From: JBAVQS01 sp049694275
GTDB taxonomy: Bacteria; Chloroflexota; Anaerolineae; UBA4142; SHND01
Direction: 5' to 3'
DNA: 22,239 nucleotides
NCBI GenBank assembly: GCA_049694275.1
Contig: JBAVQS010000284.1
Span: forward strand, 1 to 22,239
Below the pieces are notes generated by a model. The model saw nothing but the letters and a program-made list of their open reading frames with translations, had not been told where the DNA came from and searched no databases. Each line of letters opens with the position of its first letter. Position 1 is the first letter of the stretch. Shown here piece by piece: positions 1 through 6,338 of the stretch. A program made the position numbers and the translations under genes.

Positions 1-580
1 CGTGATCCTTGACGCGAATCTCGACGGGCGCGAGCTGGGAATAGAGACCGATAAAGCCGCCGACCGGACAGAGGTAGCGGCAAAAGGTGCGCCGCTCGAA
101 CAGCAGGCTCGTCCCCAGCGCGACGAGAGCGAACGCCGCGAGCACCAGCCCGCTCACCAGCGGCGTGGTGAGGATGACCGCGGAAAAGAGTGCGACCGCG
201 AGGAACGAGATGTTTTGCAGCCAGATGTTGTTGAGCCGGCGCGGCCACTTCCAGCCGAGCGTATAGAGCTTGCCGCCGGGGCGCGGCTGGACGAGGGCGC
301 GGCGCTGAAGCCATTCGCCCGGCGCGGGGATGGGGCAAATGGCGCACCACACGCGCCCCGCGAACGGGACGAGCAGCAGGATAAGCAGCGCCCACCAGAC
401 GATCCAGACAAAGACAATCCCAAAGTTCCGGCTCCCCGCGGGCGTCCCAAAGAAACCGGTGAGAATTGCGAGCAGGAAAAAGGGGAGCGCGAGCGCGACG
501 AGCGACCACTGGAGCCAGCGGCTGACCAGGATGCGCTTGACGAGCGGAAAGCGGGTGAGCTCGAAACGGTTGGTCGTCAT
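1..580 (-). CDS. NosR/NapH-like 4Fe-4S polytopic membrane protein (partial, 3' end outside window)
   Basis: About 193 residues are visible; the C-terminus lies beyond the left edge. The protein begins MTTNRFELTR and has hydrophobic segments near residues 24-42, 54-74 and 122-160. Two Cys motifs typical of NosR/NapH/CcoG-type membrane ferredoxin proteins follow membrane segments: C79-x2-C82-P, and C167-x3-C171-P followed by VGGFIGLY. Known relatives pass electrons through the membrane or serve metalloenzyme maturation; the exact partner cannot be told here. Its ATG overlaps the stop of the upstream cupredoxin gene as ATGA (577-580), so the two are almost certainly translationally coupled. The CuA neighbour suggests an electron-transfer or copper-centre role (inference). 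The true C-terminal ferredoxin region, if present, is not visible. Confidence 0.8.
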   Translation of the reverse strand, partial: MTTNRFELTRFPLVKRILVSRWLQWSLVALALPFFLLAILTGFFGTPAGSRNFGIVFVWIVWWALLILLLVPFAGRVWCAICPIPAPGEWLQRRALVQPRPGGKLYTLGWKWPRRLNNIWLQNISFLAVALFSAVILTTPLVSGLVLAAFALVALGTSLLFERRTFCRYLCPVGGFIGLYSQLAPVEIRVKDH

Positions 581-1032
581 TTCCAAAAATAAAACAGCGC
601 GCCGAGCGTGGCGATGCCAGCGGCGATGAGCGCGCGGGCGAGCGGCAGGTCCGGCGTGACCTGCAACTCGCCGATCATGAAGGGATGCAATGCGCCGCAG
701 GTCACCGAGCAACGGAATTTAAACGTCCCTTCCCGGTTCGCGACGAACGTCACCTGTGCGCTCTGCCCCGGCTCAGCCTGAAGATTCACGTCATAGCCGT
801 CAATGGCCAGTCCGTGCACCGCATCCGATGAGTCGAGCGCGATCGTCACAGTATCGCCGCGATGCACCTGCACCGTGCCAGGGTCATAGGCAAATGCGCG
901 GGCATGAATGTCGATGGTTCGCGCCGTCCCACCCGGCAATGAGAGCGGCAGAGGAACGAGCATTGCCACACTGACCCCCAATACGGTCAGCGTGGCAATG
1001 AGAACCTTACGCCGGTTGCGAATCCACCCCAT
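577..1032 (-). CDS. Membrane-anchored CuA cupredoxin (cytochrome oxidase subunit II-like)
   Basis: A 151-residue protein. An N-terminal membrane segment (about residues 9-30) precedes a cupredoxin domain, and a second hydrophobic segment ends the protein (about 132-150, FYFWK terminus). The CuA ligand set is complete: H73 (in AVHGLAI), then C108, C112, H116 and M119 in the run FRCSVTCGALHPFM. Family subunit II proteins use C-x3-C-x3-H-x2-M, so a binuclear copper site is expected on the outer face. At 151 residues it is far shorter than a normal CoxB with its two-helix hairpin, and no CoxA-like gene is in view. I chose the ATG at 1032 over an in-frame TTG three bases upstream. The stop overlaps the start of the downstream Fe-S gene. 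It may be an electron donor or receiver for an oxidase or nitrous oxide reductase system; this is inference. Confidence 0.85.
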   Translation of the reverse strand: MGWIRNRRKVLIATLTVLGVSVAMLVPLPLSLPGGTARTIDIHARAFAYDPGTVQVHRGDTVTIALDSSDAVHGLAIDGYDVNLQAEPGQSAQVTFVANREGTFKFRCSVTCGALHPFMIGELQVTPDLPLARALIAAGIATLGALFYFWK

Positions 1033-1047
1033 CAATCTCGATCACAA

Positions 1048-1163
1048 GACTGTCATTGCGAAGGATGAAGCAATCTCCCGAGCGCAGATGAGATTGTCCC
1101 AAGATGGCACAGCTCTTGGGATGTGCCACTTCGTCGCACAAGACGCTCCTCGCAATGACAGTC
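1048..1163. repeat. Nested palindromic repeat element of the GTCATTGCG type
   Basis: A perfect 13-bp inverted repeat, GACTGTCATTGCG at 1048-1060 and its complement at 1151-1163, is followed inward by AGGA/TCCT with one bulged base. Two smaller hairpins sit inside: CAATCTC/GAGATTG (1071-1077, 1090-1096) and GGCACA/TGTGCC (1106-1111, 1122-1127). The whole could fold into a three-way structure. Similar GTCATTGCG...GCAATCTC palindromes are dispersed in many bacterial genomes, Chloroflexota included. It lies inside the operon, between the lipoprotein and cupredoxin genes, so the mRNA would carry it. Confidence 0.8.
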
Positions 1164-1168
1164 GATGC

Positions 1169-1621
1169 CTATTGGTTCGGCGGCCCGAACGAGCTAAAAG
1201 TCGCGACCACCTGCTCGTGAATCTGCCCGGGCGACTTGCCCTCTTTCGAGAGTTTCATCACCTCCTGCGCAATGTCCACACAGAGACTGCAACCAAGCGC
1301 GTGCGGGTCAAAGACCACCGTGCCATCGGTATTCACCTGCTTGATATAGCACGCATAGTTGCTCTTGTGCCCGATCGCGCCGCAACCGCAATAGCACGGA
1401 ACGTTCTTGAGCGCGTCCGAATTCGCCAGCGCGAACCGGTAAGCATCGCTCACGGTCGTCGGCGCGCTCTGCATCGCCTGCGGCAGCATTGACATTGGCG
1501 CCATCTTGATCTCGTGATCCGCCGCCGAGGTGTTCGCTCCCGGCATTGCAGAGCAGCCGGTGGCAAAGAATCCTGGCAACAGAACGGCAAGCATCAGAAT
1601 GGCACGTACGAAAAACTTCAT
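1169..1621 (-). CDS. PCYCGC-motif lipoprotein
   Basis: A 150-residue protein with a basic N-terminus, a hydrophobic core (residues 5-19) and a lipobox-like FATGC whose C23 would be lipidated. The name-giving motif PCYCGCG lies at residues 75-81, followed by C91 and a C111-x2-C114 pair (LGCSLCVDIAQEVM), giving six cysteines in the mature domain plus His85 and His108. PCYCGC proteins are a recognised family of exported proteins of unknown biochemical function; the thiol-rich core suggests metal or redox binding. A good AAGAGGAG ribosome site precedes the ATG. It is the first gene of the operon with the CuA cupredoxin and the Fe-S protein, which supports a copper-delivery or redox role (inference). 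Confidence 0.9.
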   Translation of the reverse strand: MKFFVRAILMLAVLLPGFFATGCSAMPGANTSAADHEIKMAPMSMLPQAMQSAPTTVSDAYRFALANSDALKNVPCYCGCGAIGHKSNYACYIKQVNTDGTVVFDPHALGCSLCVDIAQEVMKLSKEGKSPGQIHEQVVATFSSFGPPNQ

Positions 1622-1656
1622 CGGCTCACGCTCCTCTTATGAGGGTATTCACAGTC

Positions 1657-1685
1657 AGCATACGTCATTGCGGCTTGCAAAACAA
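1657..1685 (-). promoter_or_regulatory. Candidate promoter of the lipoprotein-cupredoxin-FeS operon
   Basis: On the minus strand TTGTTT (-35, 1680-1685) is 17 bp from TATGCT (-10, 1657-1662), about 35 bases before the lipoprotein start. The match to the sigma70 consensus is only moderate. Confidence 0.35.
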
Positions 1686-1851
1686 CGGGCAAGTGCCACT
1701 CGCGCAAGGGGACAATGGACACCTGATGCGGATTTCCGCACCGGCATGATCATCGCATATTCCAGCACACCATACACGCGCCAGCCAGCTCAGACTCAAC
1801 CCGCCATTTGGCGTGAGTCTGCAAAGGATTGGACTATTTCAAATCTCTTGT

Positions 1852-1880
1852 TTGACTTGCAGGAAAAGCAAGGTTAGAAT
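1852..1880 (+). promoter_or_regulatory. Promoter of the M20 hydrolase gene, possibly leaderless
   Basis: TTGACT (1852-1857) and TAGAAT (1875-1880) are separated by exactly 17 bp. The -10 ends only 9 bases before the ATG at 1890, so transcription should start at or within a few bases of the start codon. No Shine-Dalgarno sequence lies in that gap. Confidence 0.65.
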
Positions 1881-1889
1881 TCAAGCTAC

Positions 1890-3134
1890 ATGGCAAACGC
1901 AGCACAGTTGCTTCGGATCAACCCCGAACGCTTTCGCGAGGATTTTGACGCGCTGGCCCAGATCGGTTCGACGGGCGATGGCGGCGTACACCGGCCAACT
2001 TTTGGCGAGGCACACCTTGCAGCCCGCGCCTGGTTCCGGCAGCAAATCGAAAAGGCCGGTCTCGAATTTCGGATGGATGGGGCAGGCAATCACTCCGCCG
2101 TATTGCGCGGCGGCGCCGAGAATGCCCCAACCGTGCTGCTCGGCTCGCACCTCGATTCGGTTCCCTACGGCGGGCGCTTTGATGGCGCACTCGGCGTGAC
2201 GGCCGCGCTCGAAGTGGTGCGAACCATCCGGGATGTGGGGATGCGCCTCGCAGTGAACCTCGAAGCGATTGATTTTACCGACGAGGAAGGGACACTGGTT
2301 GGATTGCTCGGTAGCGCGGCGATAGCAGGCCAGCTCACCGCACAGGATTTACGAGCGCCCCGCGGCGGGCGCGCGGCGCTGGAAGCGGGGATGGCGCGGG
2401 CAGGGCTAACCGACGCGGGAATGCTCACCGCTACACGCGGGGCCAATACGGTAGCCGGGTATCTCGAATTGCATATCGAGCAGGGACGCCGCCTGCTCAA
2501 GGCCGGCATTGACATCGGTATCGTCACGGCGATTGTCGGGATTGCCTCGTATCGCCTGACCTTTGTCGGGAGGGCCGATCACGCGGGGACAACCTCGATG
2601 CACGACCGGTTGGATGCTGCGCAGGGCGCAAGCGCCTTTACCCTTGCCGCCAGGGAGATTGTCCTGCACGATTTCCCGGAATGCGTTGCCAATGTGGGCA
2701 ATACTATTTTTGCCCCGGGCGCCTTTAATATCGTTCCCGCTCGGGTGACCGTGTCGCTCGAATTTCGCGCCCCGAACGAGAGCGAGTTCGACCGGCTGGG
2801 CAGGGTTCTCCTGGAGCAAGCTCAGCGGGAAGCACAGCAGTTTGGTCTCGCGCTGGAAGTCGAATTTCTCGGCAAGCACGCGCCCACGCCGATGAGCAAT
2901 CAGGTGCAGCAGGCAATGGGCGAGGCATGCGAGGGGCTCGGTCTGACGCATACGCCGCTGGTATCGGGCGCCGGACATGATGCTCAATCGATGGTCCATC
3001 TTGGCCCGGCCGGCATGATCTTTGTCCCCTCCATAAAAGGCGCCAGCCACTCGCCGCGGGAACTCACCGAGTGGCAAGACTGTGTCAATGGGGCCAATGT
3101 GCTGTTACAAACCGCCCTGCGCTTTGCCCAATAG
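1890..3134 (+). CDS. M20-family Zn amidohydrolase (allantoate amidohydrolase / N-carbamoyl-amino-acid hydrolase type)
   Basis: 414 residues, the usual length for the hydantoinase/carbamoylase branch of M20 peptidases, which hydrolyse N-carbamoyl-amino acids, beta-ureidopropionate or allantoate in the cytoplasm. Metal-site motifs are all present: GSHLDS with H87 and D89, GGRFDGA with D98, TDEEG with E132/E133, ELHIEQG with H195, and GASHSPRE with H387. The dimerisation-domain motif GRADHAGTTSM lies at 227-237 and SGAGHDAQSM at 359-368. The substrate cannot be chosen between the three from sequence alone, and no hydantoinase, allantoinase or purine-degradation gene is nearby. The ATG at 1890 lies right behind a good promoter, suggesting leaderless translation. 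It stands alone as a single-gene unit. Confidence 0.9.
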   Translation: MANAAQLLRINPERFREDFDALAQIGSTGDGGVHRPTFGEAHLAARAWFRQQIEKAGLEFRMDGAGNHSAVLRGGAENAPTVLLGSHLDSVPYGGRFDGALGVTAALEVVRTIRDVGMRLAVNLEAIDFTDEEGTLVGLLGSAAIAGQLTAQDLRAPRGGRAALEAGMARAGLTDAGMLTATRGANTVAGYLELHIEQGRRLLKAGIDIGIVTAIVGIASYRLTFVGRADHAGTTSMHDRLDAAQGASAFTLAAREIVLHDFPECVANVGNTIFAPGAFNIVPARVTVSLEFRAPNESEFDRLGRVLLEQAQREAQQFGLALEVEFLGKHAPTPMSNQVQQAMGEACEGLGLTHTPLVSGAGHDAQSMVHLGPAGMIFVPSIKGASHSPRELTEWQDCVNGANVLLQTALRFAQ

Positions 3135-3139
3135 TCCCA

Positions 3140-3168
3140 TTGCTCCCACTGGCATCGCATGTTACAAT
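3140..3168 (+). promoter_or_regulatory. Candidate promoter of the TPT-stalk gene
   Basis: TTGCTC (3140-3145), 17 bp, then TACAAT (3163-3168) preceded by TG in the extended -10 position. The leader would be about 60 bases and contains a small hairpin, GGCTTT/AAAGCC (3197-3202, 3207-3212), just before the GTG start. Confidence 0.45.
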
Positions 3169-3232
3169 CCCACATATCGAGTAGGGGCAGGGGCTAGGCT
3201 TTATGTAAAGCCCGGTTTCTGGTTTAGCGAGT

Positions 3233-4243
3233 GTGAATAGTCGTTTTATTCTGCTGATTGTCCTTCTTGGCGTTGCCGCCGGGCTCATTCTGGGAATCGT
3301 CGTCGGGGCCTGGACAACACGCCCCCAGATCACGGTGGATTCCAATGCAGTGGAATTGGGCGCGCCCGAGCAGGACGATTTTATTATCATGGTCGCCGAG
3401 GCTTATGCCGGCGACCGCGATTTGGGCCTCGCCCGTGACCGGCTGGGCCGCCTGCACGACAAGACCGTCGAGGTGCGAATTGAAAAGCTGGCCCTTGATT
3501 ACGCACCGCAGCGCGATCTGATTGCCACCCATCTCGCCATCCTGTCCGTTGCGCTCGGCTCGCGCAACCCAACGCTGGTAACCTTGAGCGCCACCGCGAC
3601 CCCGACCGCCACAGACACCCCCACCAACACGGCAACCTCCACCAGTACGCAAACGCCGACGTCGACAAGCACTGCCACAACCACGCCCACAGTAACCCAT
3701 ACGCTGACGGCCACATCCACGCCAACCCGCTTCCCAACCCACCAGCCTACGGAAACGCCGACGGCCACACCCAAGCCGCCCCCACCGGTCGTATTCGAAC
3801 CGGACCCCAGCCGCTGGCCCGGCAGTGTTCACTTTTACCAAGCAAATGTCGCTCCGGGACAAGGGTACTGGCATCTTTCCAAAGCAGTCTATTGTGATGC
3901 CTATGACCCAAGCGACGGACGCAACCACAATTTTGGCTGTGATGAAATGGCCGGCGGGCCTACCGGGACCAGCGTCTATGTCATGGCTGGCAGAGCATCG
4001 ATTGACGCTATCCGCCCGGACGGCGTCAATGTGGGAGGAGATACGACAATCATTGGCGAAAAGAAAGCGGCCAATGACGTCTGCAACTGCACCTATACAT
4101 TTGAAGCGGCCCCTTATCGCATCTCGGTCCAGGGCGCGCCGAGCGATGCGATTGACGGCTTTTGCCTTTGCAGCGTCAATTTTGGATGGGGGTCCCATGC
4201 CCACGTCCGCTTTTTTCTCTACTTTGACTATATAATCCGTTAA
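3233..4243 (+). CDS. Membrane-anchored protein with TPT stalk and cysteine-rich C-terminal head
   Basis: 336 residues from a GTG start. A single N-terminal membrane segment (residues 4-26) is followed by a helical region (about 45-112, charged, with the run YAGDRDLGLARDRLGRLHDK), then a low-complexity Thr/Pro/Ser stalk (about 120-182), and a C-terminal domain (188-336) with cysteines at 221, 236, 284, 286, 311 and 313. The paired CNC and CLC motifs suggest disulphides or a metal site. The helical part resembles other Chloroflexota TPT-linker membrane proteins, but I recognise no named domain. Topology should put the head outside the cell. It precedes lgt in the same direction, with 171 bases and a hairpin between, so they are probably separate units. 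Function unknown. Confidence 0.85.
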   Translation: MNSRFILLIVLLGVAAGLILGIVVGAWTTRPQITVDSNAVELGAPEQDDFIIMVAEAYAGDRDLGLARDRLGRLHDKTVEVRIEKLALDYAPQRDLIATHLAILSVALGSRNPTLVTLSATATPTATDTPTNTATSTSTQTPTSTSTATTTPTVTHTLTATSTPTRFPTHQPTETPTATPKPPPPVVFEPDPSRWPGSVHFYQANVAPGQGYWHLSKAVYCDAYDPSDGRNHNFGCDEMAGGPTGTSVYVMAGRASIDAIRPDGVNVGGDTTIIGEKKAANDVCNCTYTFEAAPYRISVQGAPSDAIDGFCLCSVNFGWGSHAHVRFFLYFDYIIR

Positions 4244-4297
4244 CAACTCGCCCTGCCGGGGCAGGCGTAACCCAGCGCCGGACGGAATGGCAAAATA

Positions 4298-4333
4298 AAT
4301 GCGGCCGACCCTAATTTTTCGGGTGGCCGCATT
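4298..4333 (+). terminator. Strong hairpin between the TPT-stalk gene and lgt
   Basis: AATGCGGCC (4298-4306) pairs with GGCCGCATT (4325-4333), and ACCC (4308-4311) with GGGT (4321-4324), leaving one bulged G and a T-rich loop. There is no T-run after it, so it is either a weak terminator for the upstream gene or a structural element just ahead of the lgt promoter. Confidence 0.5.
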
Positions 4334-4335
4334 CG

Positions 4336-4344
4336 TGGTATAAT
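4336..4344 (+). promoter_or_regulatory. Extended -10 promoter of lgt
   Basis: TGGTATAAT is a perfect extended -10 box (TG at 4336-4337, TATAAT at 4339-4344). No good -35 lies at the expected distance, which extended -10 promoters tolerate. The leader to the ATG at 4415 would be about 64 bases. Confidence 0.6.
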
Positions 4345-4414
4345 CGGCGTCACGTTCCCCGCCCCCTGGCTCAAAAAATGTTCCATTTTGATCCAGGCGA
4401 CTAGAAAGGTGCGC

Positions 4415-5431
4415 ATGAATTTTCTTCCCAATGGAGTTGCAATCTCCATCCCGCTTCCGTTTACTGTCTTTGGACAGAACTCGCTTGCCATCTATTGGTA
4501 TGGCATTCTCATCGTCGTCGGCGCAATTGCCGGCTCTTTCCTGGCAACCTTTGAAGCCAAGCGCCGCAGCCAGGACCCTGATCAGGTCTGGAATATCCTC
4601 CTCTTTGCGCTTGTGTTTGGCGTCATCGGCGCCCGCGCCTACCATATTATGTCAGATGTCGCGCAGGGTGATCCTCTCGGTTATTTCTCCAAGGATACCC
4701 TGACCAATATCCTCGCCGCCATCAACCCGCGTACCGGAGGCCTCGGCATTTACGGCGCCGTGGCCGGAGGGATCCTGGGTATCTGGATTTACGCCCGCTA
4801 TGCCAAGCTGCGCTTTTGGCAGTGGGTGGATATCGCCGTTCCCGGTCTTACGCTCGCCCAGGCGATTGGTCGCTGGGGCAACTTTTTCAACCAGGAGCTA
4901 TACGGCTGGCCTACCACCCTCCCCTGGGGTATTCCGATCGACGCACAGCATCGCCTGCCGCAATTCGCAACCCTCCCTGATACGACACGCTTTCACCCGA
5001 CCTTTTTGTACGAATCGCTGGCCATGCTCGTCGTCACCGGCATACTGCTCTATATTGGCCGCCGCTACAGCGGCCGGCTCAAGAATGGCGACATGTTCTT
5101 GCTCTATGGCATGCTCTATCCTCTTGTCCGCTTTTTCACCGAGATGGAACGCCCGGATGCCTGGCTCGTGAGCGGTGTTCCCGCAGCGCAGATTATCGCG
5201 GTTGCCTCGTTCGTGGTCTGCGGCGTCTGGTTTGCCTACCGCCACACGGGCCCCGCCTCCCAGGCACGCGAGGCACAGCCCGTTCAGCGACAACGCGTTC
5301 GCCGCCGCGCCGGCGCCACTTCCCGCGCACGGATAGCGGCAGCGAACAAACCCGCTGCGCCGGACGCGACCATCGATACGGCCACTCCGCCGCCCGACGT
5401 ATCGCATCCCGAAAGCGAGCCCAAAGGGTAA
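4415..5431 (+). CDS. lgt: Prolipoprotein diacylglyceryl transferase
   Basis: Lgt transfers the diacylglyceryl group of phosphatidylglycerol to the lipobox cysteine of prolipoproteins in the inner membrane. The 338-residue protein has about seven membrane segments. The signature GRWGNFFNQELYG lies at residues 152-164, carrying the Arg, Asn and Glu needed for catalysis. FHPTFLYES (193-201) and RFFTEMERPDAW (239-250) also match the family. In the motif GGLGIYGA a Tyr stands where the E. coli enzyme has its His103; some other lineages also vary here. A C-terminal tail of about 60 residues after the last membrane segment (from residue 278) is rich in Arg, Ala and Pro and absent from short Lgt proteins. 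I chose the ATG at 4415, not an in-frame TTG at 4388, because GAAAGGTG precedes it. Confidence 0.95.
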   Translation: MNFLPNGVAISIPLPFTVFGQNSLAIYWYGILIVVGAIAGSFLATFEAKRRSQDPDQVWNILLFALVFGVIGARAYHIMSDVAQGDPLGYFSKDTLTNILAAINPRTGGLGIYGAVAGGILGIWIYARYAKLRFWQWVDIAVPGLTLAQAIGRWGNFFNQELYGWPTTLPWGIPIDAQHRLPQFATLPDTTRFHPTFLYESLAMLVVTGILLYIGRRYSGRLKNGDMFLLYGMLYPLVRFFTEMERPDAWLVSGVPAAQIIAVASFVVCGVWFAYRHTGPASQAREAQPVQRQRVRRRAGATSRARIAAANKPAAPDATIDTATPPPDVSHPESEPKG

Positions 5432-5434
5432 ACA

Positions 5435-5517
5435 GGTACACAAGTAGACAGGCAAATAGGTAGACAGGTAGACAAGGAACACCCTTATCTACCTGTCTAC
5501 TTGTGTACTTGTCTACC
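5435..5517. repeat. GTAGACAG/CTGTCTAC low-complexity inverted repeat between convergent genes
   Basis: The stretch is built from variants of a GTAGACAGG unit, first in one orientation and then in its complement. GTACACAAGTAGACAGG (5436-5452) has a perfect 17-bp complement at 5492-5508. A tighter hairpin pairs 5460-5477 with 5483-5500 over 18 bp with one mismatch and a 5-base loop. It separates the convergent lgt and hydrolase genes and could act as a bidirectional terminator, but lacks the usual T-run. Confidence 0.75.
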
Positions 5518-5551
5518 TACTTACGTACCGATCCGCTTGCTTGCCTACCGT

Positions 5552-6187
5552 CTACCGGGTCACGGTTAGAATCTCGACCGGCACCTGCGCCAGTTTTTTG
5601 AATTCTTCGGCGTCGTTGCGGGTCCCAACAATATCATCATAGTGCATCGGGATCGCCTTGCCGGGCTTGAACTCGTTCACGGCCGCGGCCGCCTCGGGCG
5701 CAGTCATCACATACGTTCCGCTCACCGGCACCAGCGCAATGTCGCATTTGATTTTGCGCATCTCGGGGATATGGTCCGTATCCCCCATGTGATAAATCCG
5801 CTTGCCGCCCAGCGTCACGATATAACCCACATATCCGGCCTCTTTGGGGTGAAAGTGTTTGCCCGGTTCGCGGAATTTGTTGGTATTGTAAGCCGGCACC
5901 GTTTCGACGGCAATGCCGGCCGCAGTCAGCGAATCGTTGGGGCGAGCGGGGCGCACATTCCCGGATAGCTGCTCCGCCGCCGGGGGGGGCGCGATCACAA
6001 CGGTGTCGGGCTTGCTGAGGTTCTCCACATCCTGCTTCGATAGATGGTCGAAATGATCGTGGGTAATCAAAATGAGATCCGCCCTGGGTTGATTCGGGGA
6101 GAGTTTCCACGGATCAATATAAACGACCTTTTGACCATCGCTCAGGCGAAAAGAATCGTGTCCTAGCCATTCGATTTTTGGGTCCAT
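5552..6187 (-). CDS. Metallo-beta-lactamase-fold metal-dependent hydrolase
   Basis: 211 residues, the length of the short UPF0173/UlaG-like branch of the metallo-beta-lactamase superfamily. The metal motif THDHFDH lies at residues 42-48 (H43, H45, D47, H48). The second-shell motif MGDTDH is at 134-139 with D136 as the bridging ligand, and IPMHYDD at 179-185 supplies H182. Members hydrolyse ester or phosphodiester bonds in varied substrates; the actual one is unknown. I start at the ATG at 6187 because GGAGGTG stands 7 bases before it, in place of an upstream in-frame ATG at 6238 that has no ribosome site. The gene is convergent with lgt and divergent from the aldehyde dehydrogenase gene. Confidence 0.9.
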   Translation of the reverse strand: MDPKIEWLGHDSFRLSDGQKVVYIDPWKLSPNQPRADLILITHDHFDHLSKQDVENLSKPDTVVIAPPPAAEQLSGNVRPARPNDSLTAAGIAVETVPAYNTNKFREPGKHFHPKEAGYVGYIVTLGGKRIYHMGDTDHIPEMRKIKCDIALVPVSGTYVMTAPEAAAAVNEFKPGKAIPMHYDDIVGTRNDAEEFKKLAQVPVEILTVTR

Positions 6188-6208
6188 CGTTGCACCTCCA
6201 TGTCGTAA

Positions 6209-6214
6209 ATTATA
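6209..6214 (-). promoter_or_regulatory. -10 box of the metallo-hydrolase gene
   Basis: A perfect TATAAT on the minus strand, 21 bases before the start codon at 6187. No clear -35 is found at 16-18 bp. Confidence 0.5.
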
Positions 6215-6277
6215 CAATGAAATGGGGACAAATTCCATCGTTCGAGACCGCCACGCGAGGCAGACCCCGCGATTAGG

Positions 6278-6305
6278 TTGACATTAAACTAAAAGGTAAT
6301 ACAAT
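6278..6305 (+). promoter_or_regulatory. Sigma70-type promoter of the aldehyde dehydrogenase-oxidoreductase unit
   Basis: TTGACA (6278-6283) is consensus and lies 16 bp before TACAAT (6300-6305). The leader to the ATG at 6339 is about 27 bases and holds a GGAGG ribosome site at 6328-6332. Confidence 0.75.
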
Positions 6306-6338
6306 CGTAAAAGATTCTTGATCCAATGGAGGATTCAA

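Noticed and set aside
2..592. 196-residue plus-strand reading frame at the left edge
   Set aside because: It is rich in Arg, Glu and Pro with no family likeness and runs antisense to the Fe-S membrane protein, which has clear Cys motifs.
908..1492. 194-residue plus-strand frame
   Set aside because: Antisense to the cupredoxin and PCYCGC genes and crossing the palindromic repeat; no coding features.
3224..4645. 473-residue minus-strand frame
   Set aside because: Antisense to the TPT-stalk gene and the start of lgt; its Gly/Arg-rich part is the reverse complement of the TP stalk.
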